Shown here: in pieces, positions 26,206 to 35,215 of the stretch
Layout of the letters: each line of letters begins with the position of its first letter
Position numbering within the stretch: position 1 is the stretch's first letter
Origin: Spirulina subsalsa PCC 9445
GTDB lineage: Bacteria > Cyanobacteriota > Cyanobacteriia > Cyanobacteriales > Spirulinaceae
Length of the DNA: 64,000 nt
Reading direction: 5' to 3'
NCBI RefSeq assembly: GCF_000314005.1
Contig: NZ_JH980292.1
Location: 3,072,021 to 3,136,020, forward strand
Notes under the pieces: generated by a model
What the model was told of the DNA's origin: nothing
The model's input: only the letters and a program-made list of their open reading frames with translations
The model's database searches: none
Made by a program: the position numbers and the translations under genes

Positions 26206-26880
26206 TTAATTTTCTACTATGTCCACACCAAACACATGGGCAAAAGCGCTAATAATTTTGGGTCGGACTGCTTCGACGGTGAGGGTGGGAATAAATTGGC
26301 TGAGACGGCCGACGGGGCGATCGCTAATCCCACAGGGAGTAATCCGCTCAAAGCCTTGGAGATCGGGACAGACATTGAGGGCGAAACCGTGCATGGTGAT
26401 CCAACGTTTGACTTTAATCCCAATGGCGGCGACTTTGTAGCCTTCGACCCACACCCCCGTTAAGCCCGGAATGCGATCGCCTTTCAGACCATAGTCCGCC
26501 AAAACGTGCAGAATCACGGCTTCGAGTTGCCGTAAATACCAGTGTAAATCCGTCTGATAGTAACGTAAGTTCAAGATAGGATAGCCCACTAATTGACCCG
26601 GACAATGATAGGTGACTTCGCCCCCCCGTTCCGTGCGGTGCAGTTCGTAGGGGTCTTGTTGGGGGTCAAATTTCACAAAAGCCAGATCGGAGCCGGTGCC
26701 TAGGGTGTAAACGGGGGGATGTTCTAACAACAATAACAGATCCTCTAGGCGGGGATCTTGGAGGCGTTGGGTGAGGAGGGAGCGTTGTTCGGCTAGGGCG
26801 ATCGCATAGGGAACGCAGCCATACTGTTTCACTACACAGCGTCGCGGCTTAGGATCGGGAACAGAGGGTCGATCTATCAT
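26206..26880 (-). CDS. lipB: Octanoyl-[acyl-carrier-protein]:protein N-octanoyltransferase
   Basis: 224 aa from the ATG at 26880 ([20 protein letters not shown]); the upstream frame to 27012 lacks family character. LipB motifs are [20 protein letters not shown], the lysine in [20 protein letters not shown], and the acyl-accepting cysteine in [10 protein letters not shown]. It transfers octanoate from ACP to lipoyl domains, the first step of lipoate assembly, with LipA elsewhere. Single gene. Confidence 0.93.
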   Translation of the reverse strand: MIDRPSVPDPKPRRCVVKQYGCVPYAIALAEQRSLLTQRLQDPRLEDLLLLLEHPPVYTLGTGSDLAFVKFDPQQDPYELHRTERGGEVTYHCPGQLVGYPILNLRYYQTDLHWYLRQLEAVILHVLADYGLKGDRIPGLTGVWVEGYKVAAIGIKVKRWITMHGFALNVCPDLQGFERITPCGISDRPVGRLSQFIPTLTVEAVRPKIISAFAHVFGVDIVEN

Positions 26881-27164
26881 GGCTAAAAGGGGACTAATAT
26901 CAGTAACCGCAAGGATCACAACGGAATCGAGACTTTTGACGATTCGCCTTCTCTGATTCCATCGCGTTATCCCGCATCGTCTGCACTCGGGCAGAAGGCA
27001 CATCAACCCCAAATTCCTTGGGCTGTTTAGATTACCACATTCTCGGGCAATCTCATAAATGTCAAGAGATGCAACGGAACATGAAGAGAAGTCAAGGGAA
27101 TAGGTTCTCTGGAATACAAGGTGCTAGGGTGAAGGTAGAACAATGAGGCGTTATTCTAACGCAC

Positions 27165-27219
27165 AAGGTCAAAACAGGGTTAAAACAGGGTCAAAATAAG
27201 GTCAAAAGAAGATCAAAAA
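27165..27219. repeat. Five 11-bp tandem units, AAGGTCAAAAC type
   Basis: Units of exactly 11 bases are AAGGTCAAAAC, AGGGTTAAAAC, AGGGTCAAAAT, AAGGTCAAAAG and AAGATCAAAAA. Each carries an A-tract, so the A-tracts are phased near the DNA helical period, which predicts bent DNA or arrayed protein sites. They lie 285 bp beyond the lipB start and 590 bp before lrtA. Confidence 0.8.
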
Positions 27220-27755
27220 AAAGAAGGTCAGAAAAAGGAGGCCATCCGCCCAATCTCATCATACTTTTTCCCAAGCTCAAACTCATTCTTGGAGCTATGT
27301 TCATGCTATAATAAAAGCAGGAGGATTGCATACATAAAAAAATGCAAAAACTGTCAGTCCTATATTATGGGAATGAGAGTCACAATAAAAGCAGTAAATC
27401 TCTGTCGATCCATGTTCAAAAGAAAGATACTTTTCGGAAAAACCCCCAAAAACATCCTGACTCGGAAAATACAGTCTAATCACGGCTTTTGGCTTCGTTG
27501 CTACTCCCGACTTGCTTGAGGGAATTCTGCTAGAATTGCTGATCTACAATTTCTGATACAATTGTAATTCGCGGAATTGTGATTTGCAGATGTATAGATT
27601 TTTTTCAGGCTGAAGCAGTTCAATTCTCACAGAGTTCGCTTAATGCAAAGAAACGAGTAGTTTCCTGAATCACTCCACATTAAACAGCATGAAAGCCTTG
27701 CTGTTCGGGAGTCATTCAACTGTTCGACTTAATAGACTTAAATGGAGTAATCGAT
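27220..27755. other. Long intergenic/leader region upstream of lrtA
   Basis: AT-rich, with no convincing gene. A TATAAT at 27307-27312 could be a -10 box, but no good -35 is seen. CAATTGTAATTCGCGGAATTGTG (27559 on) is partly symmetric. Light-repressed lrtA of other cyanobacteria has a long leader, so some of this is probably transcribed; the start site is unknown. Confidence 0.35.
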
Positions 27756-28421
27756 ATGAAGCTATTAATCCAGGGCAATAATATTGCAGTCACTGAAGCC
27801 ATCCACAACTATGTTAAGGAAAAGCTGGAAAAAGCAGTTCGGCATTTCCAAAATATCACCACAAAAGTTGATGTTCATTTGTCGGTGGCTCGCAATCCCC
27901 GGATCAGTAATAGTCATAAAGCAGAAGTGACCGTTTACGCTAATGGAACGGTCATCAGGGCGCAAGAAAGCAGTGAAGATTTGTATGCCAGCATTGACTT
28001 AGTGGCGGATAAAATTGCCCGTCAACTGCGGAAATACAAAGAGAAACATCTGTTTAAGAAAGTTCATGCTCAGGTCAAAACAGGTGAGGTGATTGAGGAA
28101 AAACCTGTTGATGAAAATTTAATCGGCGATCGCCAACCTGAACTTCCTCCTGAAGTAGTACGCATGAAGTACTTTGCCATGCCCCCCATGTCTGTAGAGG
28201 ACGCGCTGGATCAATTACAGATTATTGATCACGACTTCTACGTTTTCCGCAATAGTGACAGCGATGAAATCAACGTGATTTATATTCGCAATCATGGCGG
28301 ATATGGTCTGATTGTGCCGCGTAATGGCAACGGAAACGGGAACAGCAGCAATGGTAGCACTCATGTCATTCTCGAAGAAGAAGAGGATTCGTTTGCGGAA
28401 TTCCCTCCTGCCCAAGTGTAG
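27756..28421 (+). CDS. lrtA: Long-form ribosome hibernation promoting factor (LrtA)
   Basis: 221 aa starting [20 protein letters not shown]. Residues 1-110 are the HPF/YfiA ribosome-binding domain (beta-alpha-beta-beta-beta-alpha, with [17 protein letters not shown]). An acidic linker follows, and then the C-terminal dimerisation domain (about 140-195, [38 protein letters not shown]). It dimerises ribosomes into inactive 100S particles in darkness or starvation. A Gly/Asn-rich tail ends the protein. It is followed by a strong terminator. Confidence 0.93.
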   Translation: MKLLIQGNNIAVTEAIHNYVKEKLEKAVRHFQNITTKVDVHLSVARNPRISNSHKAEVTVYANGTVIRAQESSEDLYASIDLVADKIARQLRKYKEKHLFKKVHAQVKTGEVIEEKPVDENLIGDRQPELPPEVVRMKYFAMPPMSVEDALDQLQIIDHDFYVFRNSDSDEINVIYIRNHGGYGLIVPRNGNGNGNSSNGSTHVILEEEEDSFAEFPPAQV

Positions 28422-28454
28422 AATCCCCGTGAGTGCAATCTAGAGTCACTTAAT

Positions 28455-28486
28455 CCCTCCCCCTCCTTTCGGGGGAGGGGTTTTAA
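28455..28486 (+). terminator. Strong rho-independent terminator after lrtA
   Basis: CCCTCCCCC (28455-28463) pairs perfectly with GGGGGAGGG (28471-28479) around TCCTTTC, followed by GTTTT. Confidence 0.88.
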
Positions 28487-28495
28487 TTAGGTCAG

Positions 28496-28548
28496 TGACA
28501 TCCTCCCGACACCGACCCTAGGGGTACGGTGCGGGCTTCCCCATATCA
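28496..28548 (-). ncRNA. Right-end hairpin of a tnpB element (omega-RNA-like scaffold)
   Basis: On the minus strand, GGAAGCCCGCACCGTACCCC is followed by TAGGGTCGGTGTCGGGAGGATG. CCCGCACCG pairs with CGGTGTCGGG. This is the usual 3' structure after cyanobacterial tnpB genes, ending near GGAGGATGTCAC. It follows directly the stop of the tnpB fragment at 28549. A second version with compensating changes lies at 28866-28914. Confidence 0.6.
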
Positions 28549-28761
28549 CTATGAGGCCTTCCTGCTTCTACGGGAGGCTCTAGATGTCTTTTTAGGGACA
28601 TCCCCGATAACCTCTTCCTCCACAGGCAGCTTGACCCCCAGTCCGTTCGCGAAGCGTGACCCAGGAAGGGCTGCAAGTCCACGCTGCTCGACTATCATCG
28701 CCGCAGCAACGCCCCTATCCGTTACAAACCCACATAGTTGAGGTTTAACACGAATAGTAGC
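28549..28761 (-). pseudogene. C-terminal remnant of a TnpB (RNA-guided nuclease) gene
   Basis: A minus-strand frame of about 70 codons without a start reads CGFVTDRGVAAAMIVEQRGL, then a basic tail (RASRRSRKAS) and TAG. The DRGVAAA segment matches the RuvC-III/zinc-ribbon end of TnpB (usually DRDVAAA or DRDxNAA). A TAA lies just upstream and everything N-terminal is missing. It is the degraded end of an IS200/IS605-type element. I assign it by recall of TnpB C-termini. Confidence 0.6.
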
Positions 28762-28826
28762 TTATTGACATGAACCTATTGTACAATATGTAGGGATAAA
28801 TCGTCACTCCCTAGTAAATGATTGTT

Positions 28827-28914
28827 GGTTAATTTTCGGGGCATCGAACCCCTCAATTAACCGTCTTTCATCCCGACACTGACATTCGTACAGTGCGGGG
28901 CTTCCCGACGATGA
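28827..28914 (-). ncRNA. Second tnpB-type right-end hairpin plus adjacent stem-loop
   Basis: On the minus strand, CGGGAAGCCCCGCACTGTAC is followed by GAATGTCAGTGTCGGGATGAAAG; CACTG pairs with CAGTG where the 28496 copy has CACCG with CGGTG. It is followed by a 36-base stem-loop (28827-28862), GGTTAATT..CGGGG..CCCC..AATTAACC. No tnpB coding sequence is attached to this copy. Confidence 0.55.
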
Positions 28915-28955
28915 GCTAACGCTATAATTTCTGGACTGAGTGTTAGAGGTTCAAA

Positions 28956-30314
28956 ATGACTGTTCATGTAATCGGAGGTGGATTGGCGGGTACAGAGGCC
29001 GCTTGGCAAATTGCCGAGGCGGGGGTTTCGGTGGTTCTCCATGAGATGCGTCCGGTGTGTAGTAGTCCAGCCCATCACTCTGAGGCTTTGGCCGAGTTGG
29101 TCTGTAGTAATTCCTTTGGGGCAATGGCAAGCGATCGCGCTGCCGGACTACTCCATACTGAACTCCGTCAGTTAAACTCGATTATTATTCAAAAAGCGGA
29201 TCAACACGCTGTTCCGGCTGGGGGGGCTTTAGCCGTCGATCGGGGGGTATTCAGTGACGACCTCACCCACACCCTCAGCCAGCACCCCCGCATCACCCTA
29301 CAACGGGAGGAAGTGTCCGCTATCCCCCCGGAGGGAGTCGTTGTCCTGACCACTGGCCCCCTGACCAGTCCCGCCCTAGCAGAAGACCTACAACGCTTTA
29401 CGGGCTTGGACTATATGAGCTTTTTCGACGCGGCCAGCCCCATTGTGGTGGGGGACTCGATTAATCATGACCTTGCCTTCCTGGCCTCCCGCTACGATAA
29501 GGGGGAGGCAGCCTATCTCAACTGTCCCATGAGTCGTGAGCAGTATTTGCATTTCTGGCAAGAACTTTGTGGCGCAGAACAAGCCCCGGTGAAGGATTTT
29601 GAGCGAGAGACGGCGAAATTTTTTGAGGGCTGTTTACCCATTGAAGAGTTAGCCCAACGGGGAGAAGATACCATGCGCTATGGCCCCCTGAAACCTGTGG
29701 GCTTGTTTGATGCCCGTTTGGGGGACTTTAAGGCTCCCGAAAACCAAGGGAAACGCCCCTACGCGGTGGTGCAGTTGCGCCAAGAAGATAAGGCCGGCCA
29801 ACTGTGGAATATGGTAGGCTTTCAAACGAATTTGCGCTGGGGGGAACAAAAACGGGTGTTTCGCCTGATTCCGGGCTTGGAACAGGCGGAGTTTGTGCGG
29901 ATGGGAGTCATGCACCGCAATACGTTTATTAATTCCCCGGAACTCCTAAAACCGACTTTACAGTTTAAGCAACGATCCTCTCTCTTGGCGGCTGGGCAGT
30001 TAGTGGGGACGGAAGGCTACACGGCGGCGGCGGCTGGGGGGTGGCTGGCGGGAACGAATGGGGCGCGTTTGGTTCTGGGTTTAGATCCAGTGATTCTCCC
30101 CCCGACCACTATGATGGGGGCGTTGTTGGAGTTTATCACGTCGGCCTCCCCGAAACATTTCCAACCTATGCCCCCGAATTTTGGGATTTTGCCTCCTTTA
30201 GGGCATAAAATACGCGGTAAACGAGAAAGATATGGCGTTTACCGCGATCGCGCCTTGGCAGACTTAGAACAGTGGAAACAAGGCCTTCAGAAGGATGGGG
30301 TTGCCCTCGTCTAG
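28956..30314 (+). CDS. trmFO: Methylenetetrahydrofolate-tRNA-(uracil-5-)-methyltransferase
   Basis: 452 aa starting [20 protein letters not shown], an N-terminal FAD-binding GxGxxG. Family segments are [18 protein letters not shown] (with conserved Cys), [39 protein letters not shown], and the C-terminal [20 protein letters not shown]. It makes m5U54 in tRNA with folate as methyl donor and FAD/NAD(P)H. Typical length (about 440-460). It stands just after the tnpB remnants, whose second hairpin ends about 40 bases upstream. Confidence 0.96.
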   Translation: MTVHVIGGGLAGTEAAWQIAEAGVSVVLHEMRPVCSSPAHHSEALAELVCSNSFGAMASDRAAGLLHTELRQLNSIIIQKADQHAVPAGGALAVDRGVFSDDLTHTLSQHPRITLQREEVSAIPPEGVVVLTTGPLTSPALAEDLQRFTGLDYMSFFDAASPIVVGDSINHDLAFLASRYDKGEAAYLNCPMSREQYLHFWQELCGAEQAPVKDFERETAKFFEGCLPIEELAQRGEDTMRYGPLKPVGLFDARLGDFKAPENQGKRPYAVVQLRQEDKAGQLWNMVGFQTNLRWGEQKRVFRLIPGLEQAEFVRMGVMHRNTFINSPELLKPTLQFKQRSSLLAAGQLVGTEGYTAAAAGGWLAGTNGARLVLGLDPVILPPTTMMGALLEFITSASPKHFQPMPPNFGILPPLGHKIRGKRERYGVYRDRALADLEQWKQGLQKDGVALV

Positions 30315-30330
30315 ACCAAGAGTTCCGGGG

Positions 30331-30540
30331 TTAAGTGGCCACGGGTTCGGTTGTATTTGTCAAAGTGTTATTTGTCAAAGTCTTGTGCAAAGACTCACCC
30401 TGCAACCGTTGATGATATTTAGTCATCAACACGCTCAAAAGGTCGGGCATTTCCTGCCTGCAATGGGGACAATACCAATAGGCTCGTCCCTTTTGAGCAT
30501 ACATCAGCATCTGTTGAGAACAACAAGGACAGGGAATCAT
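30331..30540 (-). CDS. Small zinc-ribbon protein
   Basis: 69 aa from the ATG at 30540 (MIPCPCCSQQMLMYAQKGRA); an ATG five codons upstream is also in frame. CPCC at residues 4-7 and CPHC near residues 24-27 (YWYCPHCRQEMPDL) make a four-cysteine zinc ribbon. The M-[IV]-P-C-P-C-C start with a YW(Y/F)CP partner is one I recall from short conserved proteins in cyanobacteria. The C-terminus is Thr/Asn-rich. It is convergent with trmFO and 16 bp from its end. Function unknown. Confidence 0.65.
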   Translation of the reverse strand: MIPCPCCSQQMLMYAQKGRAYWYCPHCRQEMPDLLSVLMTKYHQRLQGESLHKTLTNNTLTNTTEPVAT

Positions 30541-30773
30541 AATGGGTTCTATCAAATAAACAGTTTTAAAAGTAGGGTCGCACCCCTATTCCCCAGTTTA
30601 GGCAAAGAATTCTCAAATGTTTGTAAAGATAAATCACATTTATGGGAGATAAGGCAACATTTGATCATTAAGGAGAAATAAGTCAATCTACGGTTGTAGT
30701 GAAAATAACAATTGATTAAATTACCCCTATTGTTAATTTTAATCTTTTGTATATTCCAAGCGTCAGTTTATTT

Positions 30774-31979
30774 ATGAATCATCACAAGCCAGCCCATTTT
30801 ACCATTTTTTTGTATCAATGGCTACTCTGCCTGATCCTATTCGTTGCGGTCTGGTTGGGCTGTAGCTCGATGGCCTGGGCGAACTCTCCAGCGAATAATT
30901 TATTACAACACTGGCAGGAGAAAATCCACGAACAACAGACTGAACTCACAGAAGAACAAACCCATCTCACAGAAATTGAGCAATCCGCCCAGCGTTATTT
31001 GGATAATTTACAGCGTAATATCCAGATTATGGACTTACAGTTGAATTATTACCAAACGGAGCTAGATGAGAATAATCGCCAATTACAAGAATTATCGAGC
31101 CAATTAAACCAAGAGCGACAAGTCTATGCTCCCCAATTAGAGGCAACGGTGGCAAGGCTGCGTTTTTTGCAACGTCAATCCCTGAGTAGTCAAGGTTGGC
31201 GTTTTTTGCTCCATAGTGAGGATTTAAATGATTTTTTTGACCGTCGCGCCCGGTTAAAGTTGGTCTATGAAGCGGATCGGGAAAAGCTGGCCAAATTACA
31301 ACAAAAATCCGACAAAATTAAGGCACAAAAGGACAGCGTACAACAGCAAAGTGAAAAAATTGCCCAATTAACCCAACAAATCGCAACGCAAAAATCCGAT
31401 ATTGAAGCCCAATTTGCTATTCAACAACAATTATTGAACCAGTTGGGGGGGGATTTAGCCGCCCTGAAAGCGGTTCAGGAAAAACTGGCGGAGGATTCGG
31501 AGGGGATTAGCCGTTTAATCCAAAAACGGGCTAGGGGCAGCAATCCAATTATTTTAGGGGGAACGGGTCGCTTTGCGGTACCCCATCAGGGGCCTGTGAC
31601 CAGTGGGTTTGGCTGGCGACAACATCCGGTGTTAGGGGGGAGACGCTTACACGGGGGGATTGATTTTGGGGGAGAGGTGGGCAGTCCAATTTATGCGTCG
31701 GATAGTGGGACGGTGATTTTTGCGGGCTGGTATGGGGGCTATGGGCGAACGGTGGTGATTGATCATGGGGATAGTTTAACGACGCTGTACGGACACGCTA
31801 GCAAGCTGTATGTGAGCGAAGGACAGCCTGTTAAACAGGGAGAGGCGATCGCAGAAGTGGGATCCACCGGCCTCTCTACTGGCCCCCATCTACATTTCGA
31901 GATTCGCCGCAACAGCCAACCCATTGACCCATTAACATTGGTGCAAGTCCCTACGGAACAATTGGGTCAACTCCCTTGA
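30774..31979 (+). CDS. EnvC-like murein hydrolase activator / M23 peptidase
   Basis: About 401 aa from the ATG at 30774 (MNHHKPAHFTIFLYQW); a TTG at 30747 would be earlier but is unlikely. A signal/anchor helix covers residues 15-38. A long coiled coil (about 45-240; QEKIHEQQTELTEEQTHLTE) follows, then the M23 (LytM) domain with HGGIDFGGEVGSPIY and TGPHLHFEIRR, in which the zinc ligands (H, D, HxH) are present. It therefore can be an active endopeptidase or an amidase activator at division. No ftsX or ftsE is adjacent. Confidence 0.88.
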   Translation: MNHHKPAHFTIFLYQWLLCLILFVAVWLGCSSMAWANSPANNLLQHWQEKIHEQQTELTEEQTHLTEIEQSAQRYLDNLQRNIQIMDLQLNYYQTELDENNRQLQELSSQLNQERQVYAPQLEATVARLRFLQRQSLSSQGWRFLLHSEDLNDFFDRRARLKLVYEADREKLAKLQQKSDKIKAQKDSVQQQSEKIAQLTQQIATQKSDIEAQFAIQQQLLNQLGGDLAALKAVQEKLAEDSEGISRLIQKRARGSNPIILGGTGRFAVPHQGPVTSGFGWRQHPVLGGRRLHGGIDFGGEVGSPIYASDSGTVIFAGWYGGYGRTVVIDHGDSLTTLYGHASKLYVSEGQPVKQGEAIAEVGSTGLSTGPHLHFEIRRNSQPIDPLTLVQVPTEQLGQLP

Positions 31980-32037
31980 ACCTCCCCCTTTTGTACACCA
32001 CTCAAATCAAAGTGTTTTTCGATAAGATGAGAGCAAG

Positions 32038-33654
32038 ATGTTATCAGGAAGCGCTGTTAGAGGAATGAGCAAAAGATTAGTCTGGTTATTGGGTAGTTTG
32101 GCCAGTGTGGGCTTGGTCGTTCCTGTGCAAGCTTTGCAGGAGTCTACAGGCGATCGCGGCATTGTAGCCCAACGACTCCATCAAGCCCCCTACAACCTGA
32201 TTGGGCGCAAAATTGGCTTAGGTCAAGTGGAAGTCGGACGACCGGGGAAATTTGGCTTAGATAAGACCTCCTCGGCCGCTTTACGTTCCGTTGTCGTGAC
32301 GGGAGTTTTTTTACAAGATAGTCCCGCTAAAGCCAATAGTAATTTAGATACCCATGCCTCTATGGTTGCAATGGTCATGGTGAGTCAAGATAAAGCCCTA
32401 ACAGGTGTGGCCCCCGGAGCGCGTTTATACTCTTCTGCCATTGGTTCCCTGCGACATGGAGGACAACCGGAAGAATGTCTGTCTGCCCAGCACGTCGCCC
32501 TCCAAAATGGGGGAGATGTGCGGGCGATTAACTTTAGTTTTGGCGAACCTTTGCGCCGAGATCCCCGACCTGACCCGATTTTAGACGGAAATGCTCTCCT
32601 CACGCGCTGTGTGGATTGGTCTTCTCGGGTTCATAATACCCTCTATGTAGTCGCCGGGAATCAAGGGAGTGGGGGGATTCCCATTCCGACGGATAATTTT
32701 AATGGAATTAATGTCGCCTCCTCCACACCCCGGGAGGATGGTTTTACAAAACTCGATTTTTCTAATTTAAGTGATGCACCCGAAGGCATTGGGCGGAGTT
32801 TAATCCTCCGGGAAATTAATGTCGGGCCCCGTCGTTCCATTGGTTTAGTGGCACCCGGGAGCCAAATTACAGTTTATAACCTACAGGGACAAGCGGTTCC
32901 GGTGATGGGAACCAGCTTCGCCGCGCCCCATGTGGTGGGGACTGTAGCGTTATTACAGGAATTCGGCGATCGCCAACTCGCCGCCAAAGTCCCTCAATGG
33001 ACCACCGATGCCCGACGGAGTGAAGTCATGAAGGCGGTTCTTCTCAACTCAGCCGATAAACTCAAAGATCCCGGAGATGGTCGCTATTTAGGCATGAGTC
33101 GCACCCTCCACACCAAAGAAAATGAAACTTGGCTTCAAGGGGATGCCGCCCAAGATCCCAAAATTCCCCTTCATATTCAAATCGGCACCGGCCATTTAAA
33201 CGCCTATCGTGCCTATCAACAGTTTAGTCCCGGTCAGTGGTCAGCCTCTGCCCCAGTTCCCCCCATCGGTTGGGATTATGGCACTGTGGCCGTTAATAGT
33301 GTGCAGGATTATGTCTTAGAAAAGCCCTTAAAAGGGGGAACCTATGCCGCGTTTACCCTCGCTTGGCATCGTTTAGTGGAGTTAAATGATCAGAGCAATA
33401 CAGGTTTATTTACCGTGGGAGATAGTTTCCATGATCGGGGATTAAATGACTTAAATCTCTATCTCCTCCCCTTGGATGCCCAGACAACGGAAGAAAGTAT
33501 CTGTTCTTCTGTCAGTGAGGTGGATAGTGTAGAACATATTTTTTGTCGAATTCCCGAAACGGGACGCTACAAAATCCGCGTTAAGTACCACACCCAAGCT
33601 AACGAACCCACTCAAGCTTATGCTCTAGCTTGGTGGACGGCAACAGGGGAATAG
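32038..33654 (+). CDS. S8 family (subtilisin-like) serine peptidase
   Basis: 538 aa with a signal peptide (KRLVWLLGSLASVGLVV). The subtilase core runs from about residue 55 to 320: the catalytic His106 in LDTHASMVAMVM, an oxyanion-type Asn in VVAGNQGSGG, and the nucleophile Ser293 in GTSFAAPHVVG. Where the Asp motif (DTG) is expected, the sequence reads GQVEVGRPG with Glu65. The region 340-538 may be a C-terminal beta domain (DYVLEKPLKGGTYAAFTLAW). A protease at the surface or periplasm is expected. It starts 58 bases after the M23 gene, so it may be cotranscribed. Confidence 0.82.
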   Translation: MLSGSAVRGMSKRLVWLLGSLASVGLVVPVQALQESTGDRGIVAQRLHQAPYNLIGRKIGLGQVEVGRPGKFGLDKTSSAALRSVVVTGVFLQDSPAKANSNLDTHASMVAMVMVSQDKALTGVAPGARLYSSAIGSLRHGGQPEECLSAQHVALQNGGDVRAINFSFGEPLRRDPRPDPILDGNALLTRCVDWSSRVHNTLYVVAGNQGSGGIPIPTDNFNGINVASSTPREDGFTKLDFSNLSDAPEGIGRSLILREINVGPRRSIGLVAPGSQITVYNLQGQAVPVMGTSFAAPHVVGTVALLQEFGDRQLAAKVPQWTTDARRSEVMKAVLLNSADKLKDPGDGRYLGMSRTLHTKENETWLQGDAAQDPKIPLHIQIGTGHLNAYRAYQQFSPGQWSASAPVPPIGWDYGTVAVNSVQDYVLEKPLKGGTYAAFTLAWHRLVELNDQSNTGLFTVGDSFHDRGLNDLNLYLLPLDAQTTEESICSSVSEVDSVEHIFCRIPETGRYKIRVKYHTQANEPTQAYALAWWTATGE

Positions 33655-33669
33655 GCAATAAGATTGACT

Positions 33670-33835
33670 AGGGCTTGCTCAATCTTGACAAGTTAAGACC
33701 CCACGTTAGAAGTCAAGGGAACAGGGAACGGGAAGGAACAGGGGAAATTCAGGTTTTTGCCCTCAAGTCTATTTAATTTGGTATAAACGGCTAAAAGTCC
33801 TAGTAACAGTTCTTAGAGGGATATTCAGCAGACCT
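33670..33835. mobile_element. MITE copy C, about 166 bp, degenerate right end
   Basis: The left terminus AGGGCTTGCTCAAT and right TATTCAGCAGACCT have lost bases, and no target duplication is seen. The interior CAGGTTTTTGCCCTC..CCTAGTAACA stretch is nearly the same as in copy A (7412-7547). It ends three bases before the stop of the convergent hydrolase gene. Confidence 0.75.
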
Positions 33836-33838
33836 TAC

Positions 33839-35032
33839 CTAAAAGCCTTGAACTAAATCATAATAAGTCGCCGCCATTTCCTCTGGCTTTCCACTTAAAG
33901 GAAACAGTAAAATACTCTCCACTCTGGGATTTTTAACCAAGTTTTCCAGTTGATTAAATTGCCGTTCTGTGATAGCAATTCCATTACTGGCTTCCACATA
34001 TTTCATCTCATCTTGAAAATTTTCCTCCGCATAAACTTGAATAAAAGCCCGGTCAATATCCCAATTTTCCCAGTCCGCCGCAAAATATTGTTTCGCCCAA
34101 TAAGGATTATGATGAGCCAGATCAAAACTGACATTCGGATTCGCTTCTCTCATCGCCTCAATCATATTCTGCACAAAATTAGTCAGCTTTTCTGTGCGGT
34201 CTACTTGTCCGGGTAATTCGGCATGATAGCCTAAATAATCATCCCACTGCACCGCATCAATTTGGGGATATTTCTGCACAAATTCTACTAAAATATCCGT
34301 CATATATTGAGCCACTTCCGGCACACTCACATCTAACACATAATGATCTACCCCCGGATGGGTTCTATCTACCCCGGCGACAATCCATCGGCGCTGAACC
34401 GCTAAATCAAACAGAGGACTATCCTCGTCAATTTTAATTCCTTTCTCAAAATAAGCATGAACTTCCATCCCCTGTTTATGAGCTTCATCAATTAACCAAT
34501 CTAGCCATTGATCTTGGAATTGATTGGGACAACTGCGGGAATTAAATGTTTTCGCCATCACTTCACTGGGGTACATGGTGCAAGCATTTCCCCAAACTCC
34601 ATGAATGATGGTATTAATCCCTTTAGAACGGTAATAACGCACTCGTTCCCGGATCATTTGTTCACTCGCATTATTGGTAATTTGGTAACGACTGATATAA
34701 ATTCCCCGTAAATTTTGCTCCTGTTGTCGAGGAGAGGTGGGAGAGGTTGTAACTGCCGGAATCGGAGAAAGAATCGTCGAAGGCGCGGTGGCTTGAGGAC
34801 TCGGGGATGCGTTAACAATAGGGGGATCTGTGGGGGAGGCTAAAGGAATAAAATCAGGGAGAAAATCCTCCAAGGGGATCTGTTGAACGGCATAGCTTAA
34901 CACCGCTTGGGGGACTCCCAAATCATGGAGTTTTGTCCAGCCCCAAATCCCTAAACCTAGACCGAGAATGAGAACAGAGATGGGTATGCTACAACAACCA
35001 CAACCCCCTTTTTTTTGCTTTGATTTTGTCAT
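33839..35032 (-). CDS. Membrane-anchored glycoside-hydrolase-like protein (GH10-like family)
   Basis: 397 aa. The basic N-terminus has a cysteine-rich GGCGCC followed by one membrane helix (residues 14-32, SIPISVLILGLGLGIWGW). A Pro/Ser/Thr linker (about 65-105) follows, and then a TIM-barrel-like domain (RGIYISRYQITNN, YYRSKGINTIIHGVWGNA, EVHAYFEKGIKID, IDAVQWDDYLGY, VSFDLAHHNPYWAK). This matches putative glycosylhydrolase-like families of cyanobacteria; WDDY carries likely acidic catalytic residues. The sugar target is unknown, possibly cell-wall or sheath polysaccharide. Confidence 0.7.
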   Translation of the reverse strand: MTKSKQKKGGCGCCSIPISVLILGLGLGIWGWTKLHDLGVPQAVLSYAVQQIPLEDFLPDFIPLASPTDPPIVNASPSPQATAPSTILSPIPAVTTSPTSPRQQEQNLRGIYISRYQITNNASEQMIRERVRYYRSKGINTIIHGVWGNACTMYPSEVMAKTFNSRSCPNQFQDQWLDWLIDEAHKQGMEVHAYFEKGIKIDEDSPLFDLAVQRRWIVAGVDRTHPGVDHYVLDVSVPEVAQYMTDILVEFVQKYPQIDAVQWDDYLGYHAELPGQVDRTEKLTNFVQNMIEAMREANPNVSFDLAHHNPYWAKQYFAADWENWDIDRAFIQVYAEENFQDEMKYVEASNGIAITERQFNQLENLVKNPRVESILLFPLSGKPEEMAATYYDLVQGF

Positions 35033-35215
35033 GTTAATAAAAAATGCCTGTTATTAGCTTACCGAGATCCTGAAGGTTGACTGCCATCTATTCTAGAAAT
35101 TCAGCCAAATCTAGGAAGATTTCTGAGAGAGTGGGCGCAGGTTTCACAAAACTTAAAATTCATGTCAAAATGACAGAGTAGTGATTGAGTGGGTTTTCTA
35201 ATTGAGGCAATGCTG

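Noticed and set aside
27289..27519. 76-codon frame upstream of lrtA
   Set aside because: It has poor coding character and no ribosome-binding site, and it overlaps the probable leader region.
28827..28862. tRNA gene suggested by a GGGGTTCGATGCCCC arm
   Set aside because: No acceptor, D or anticodon arm is found around it; it is part of a long simple stem-loop.
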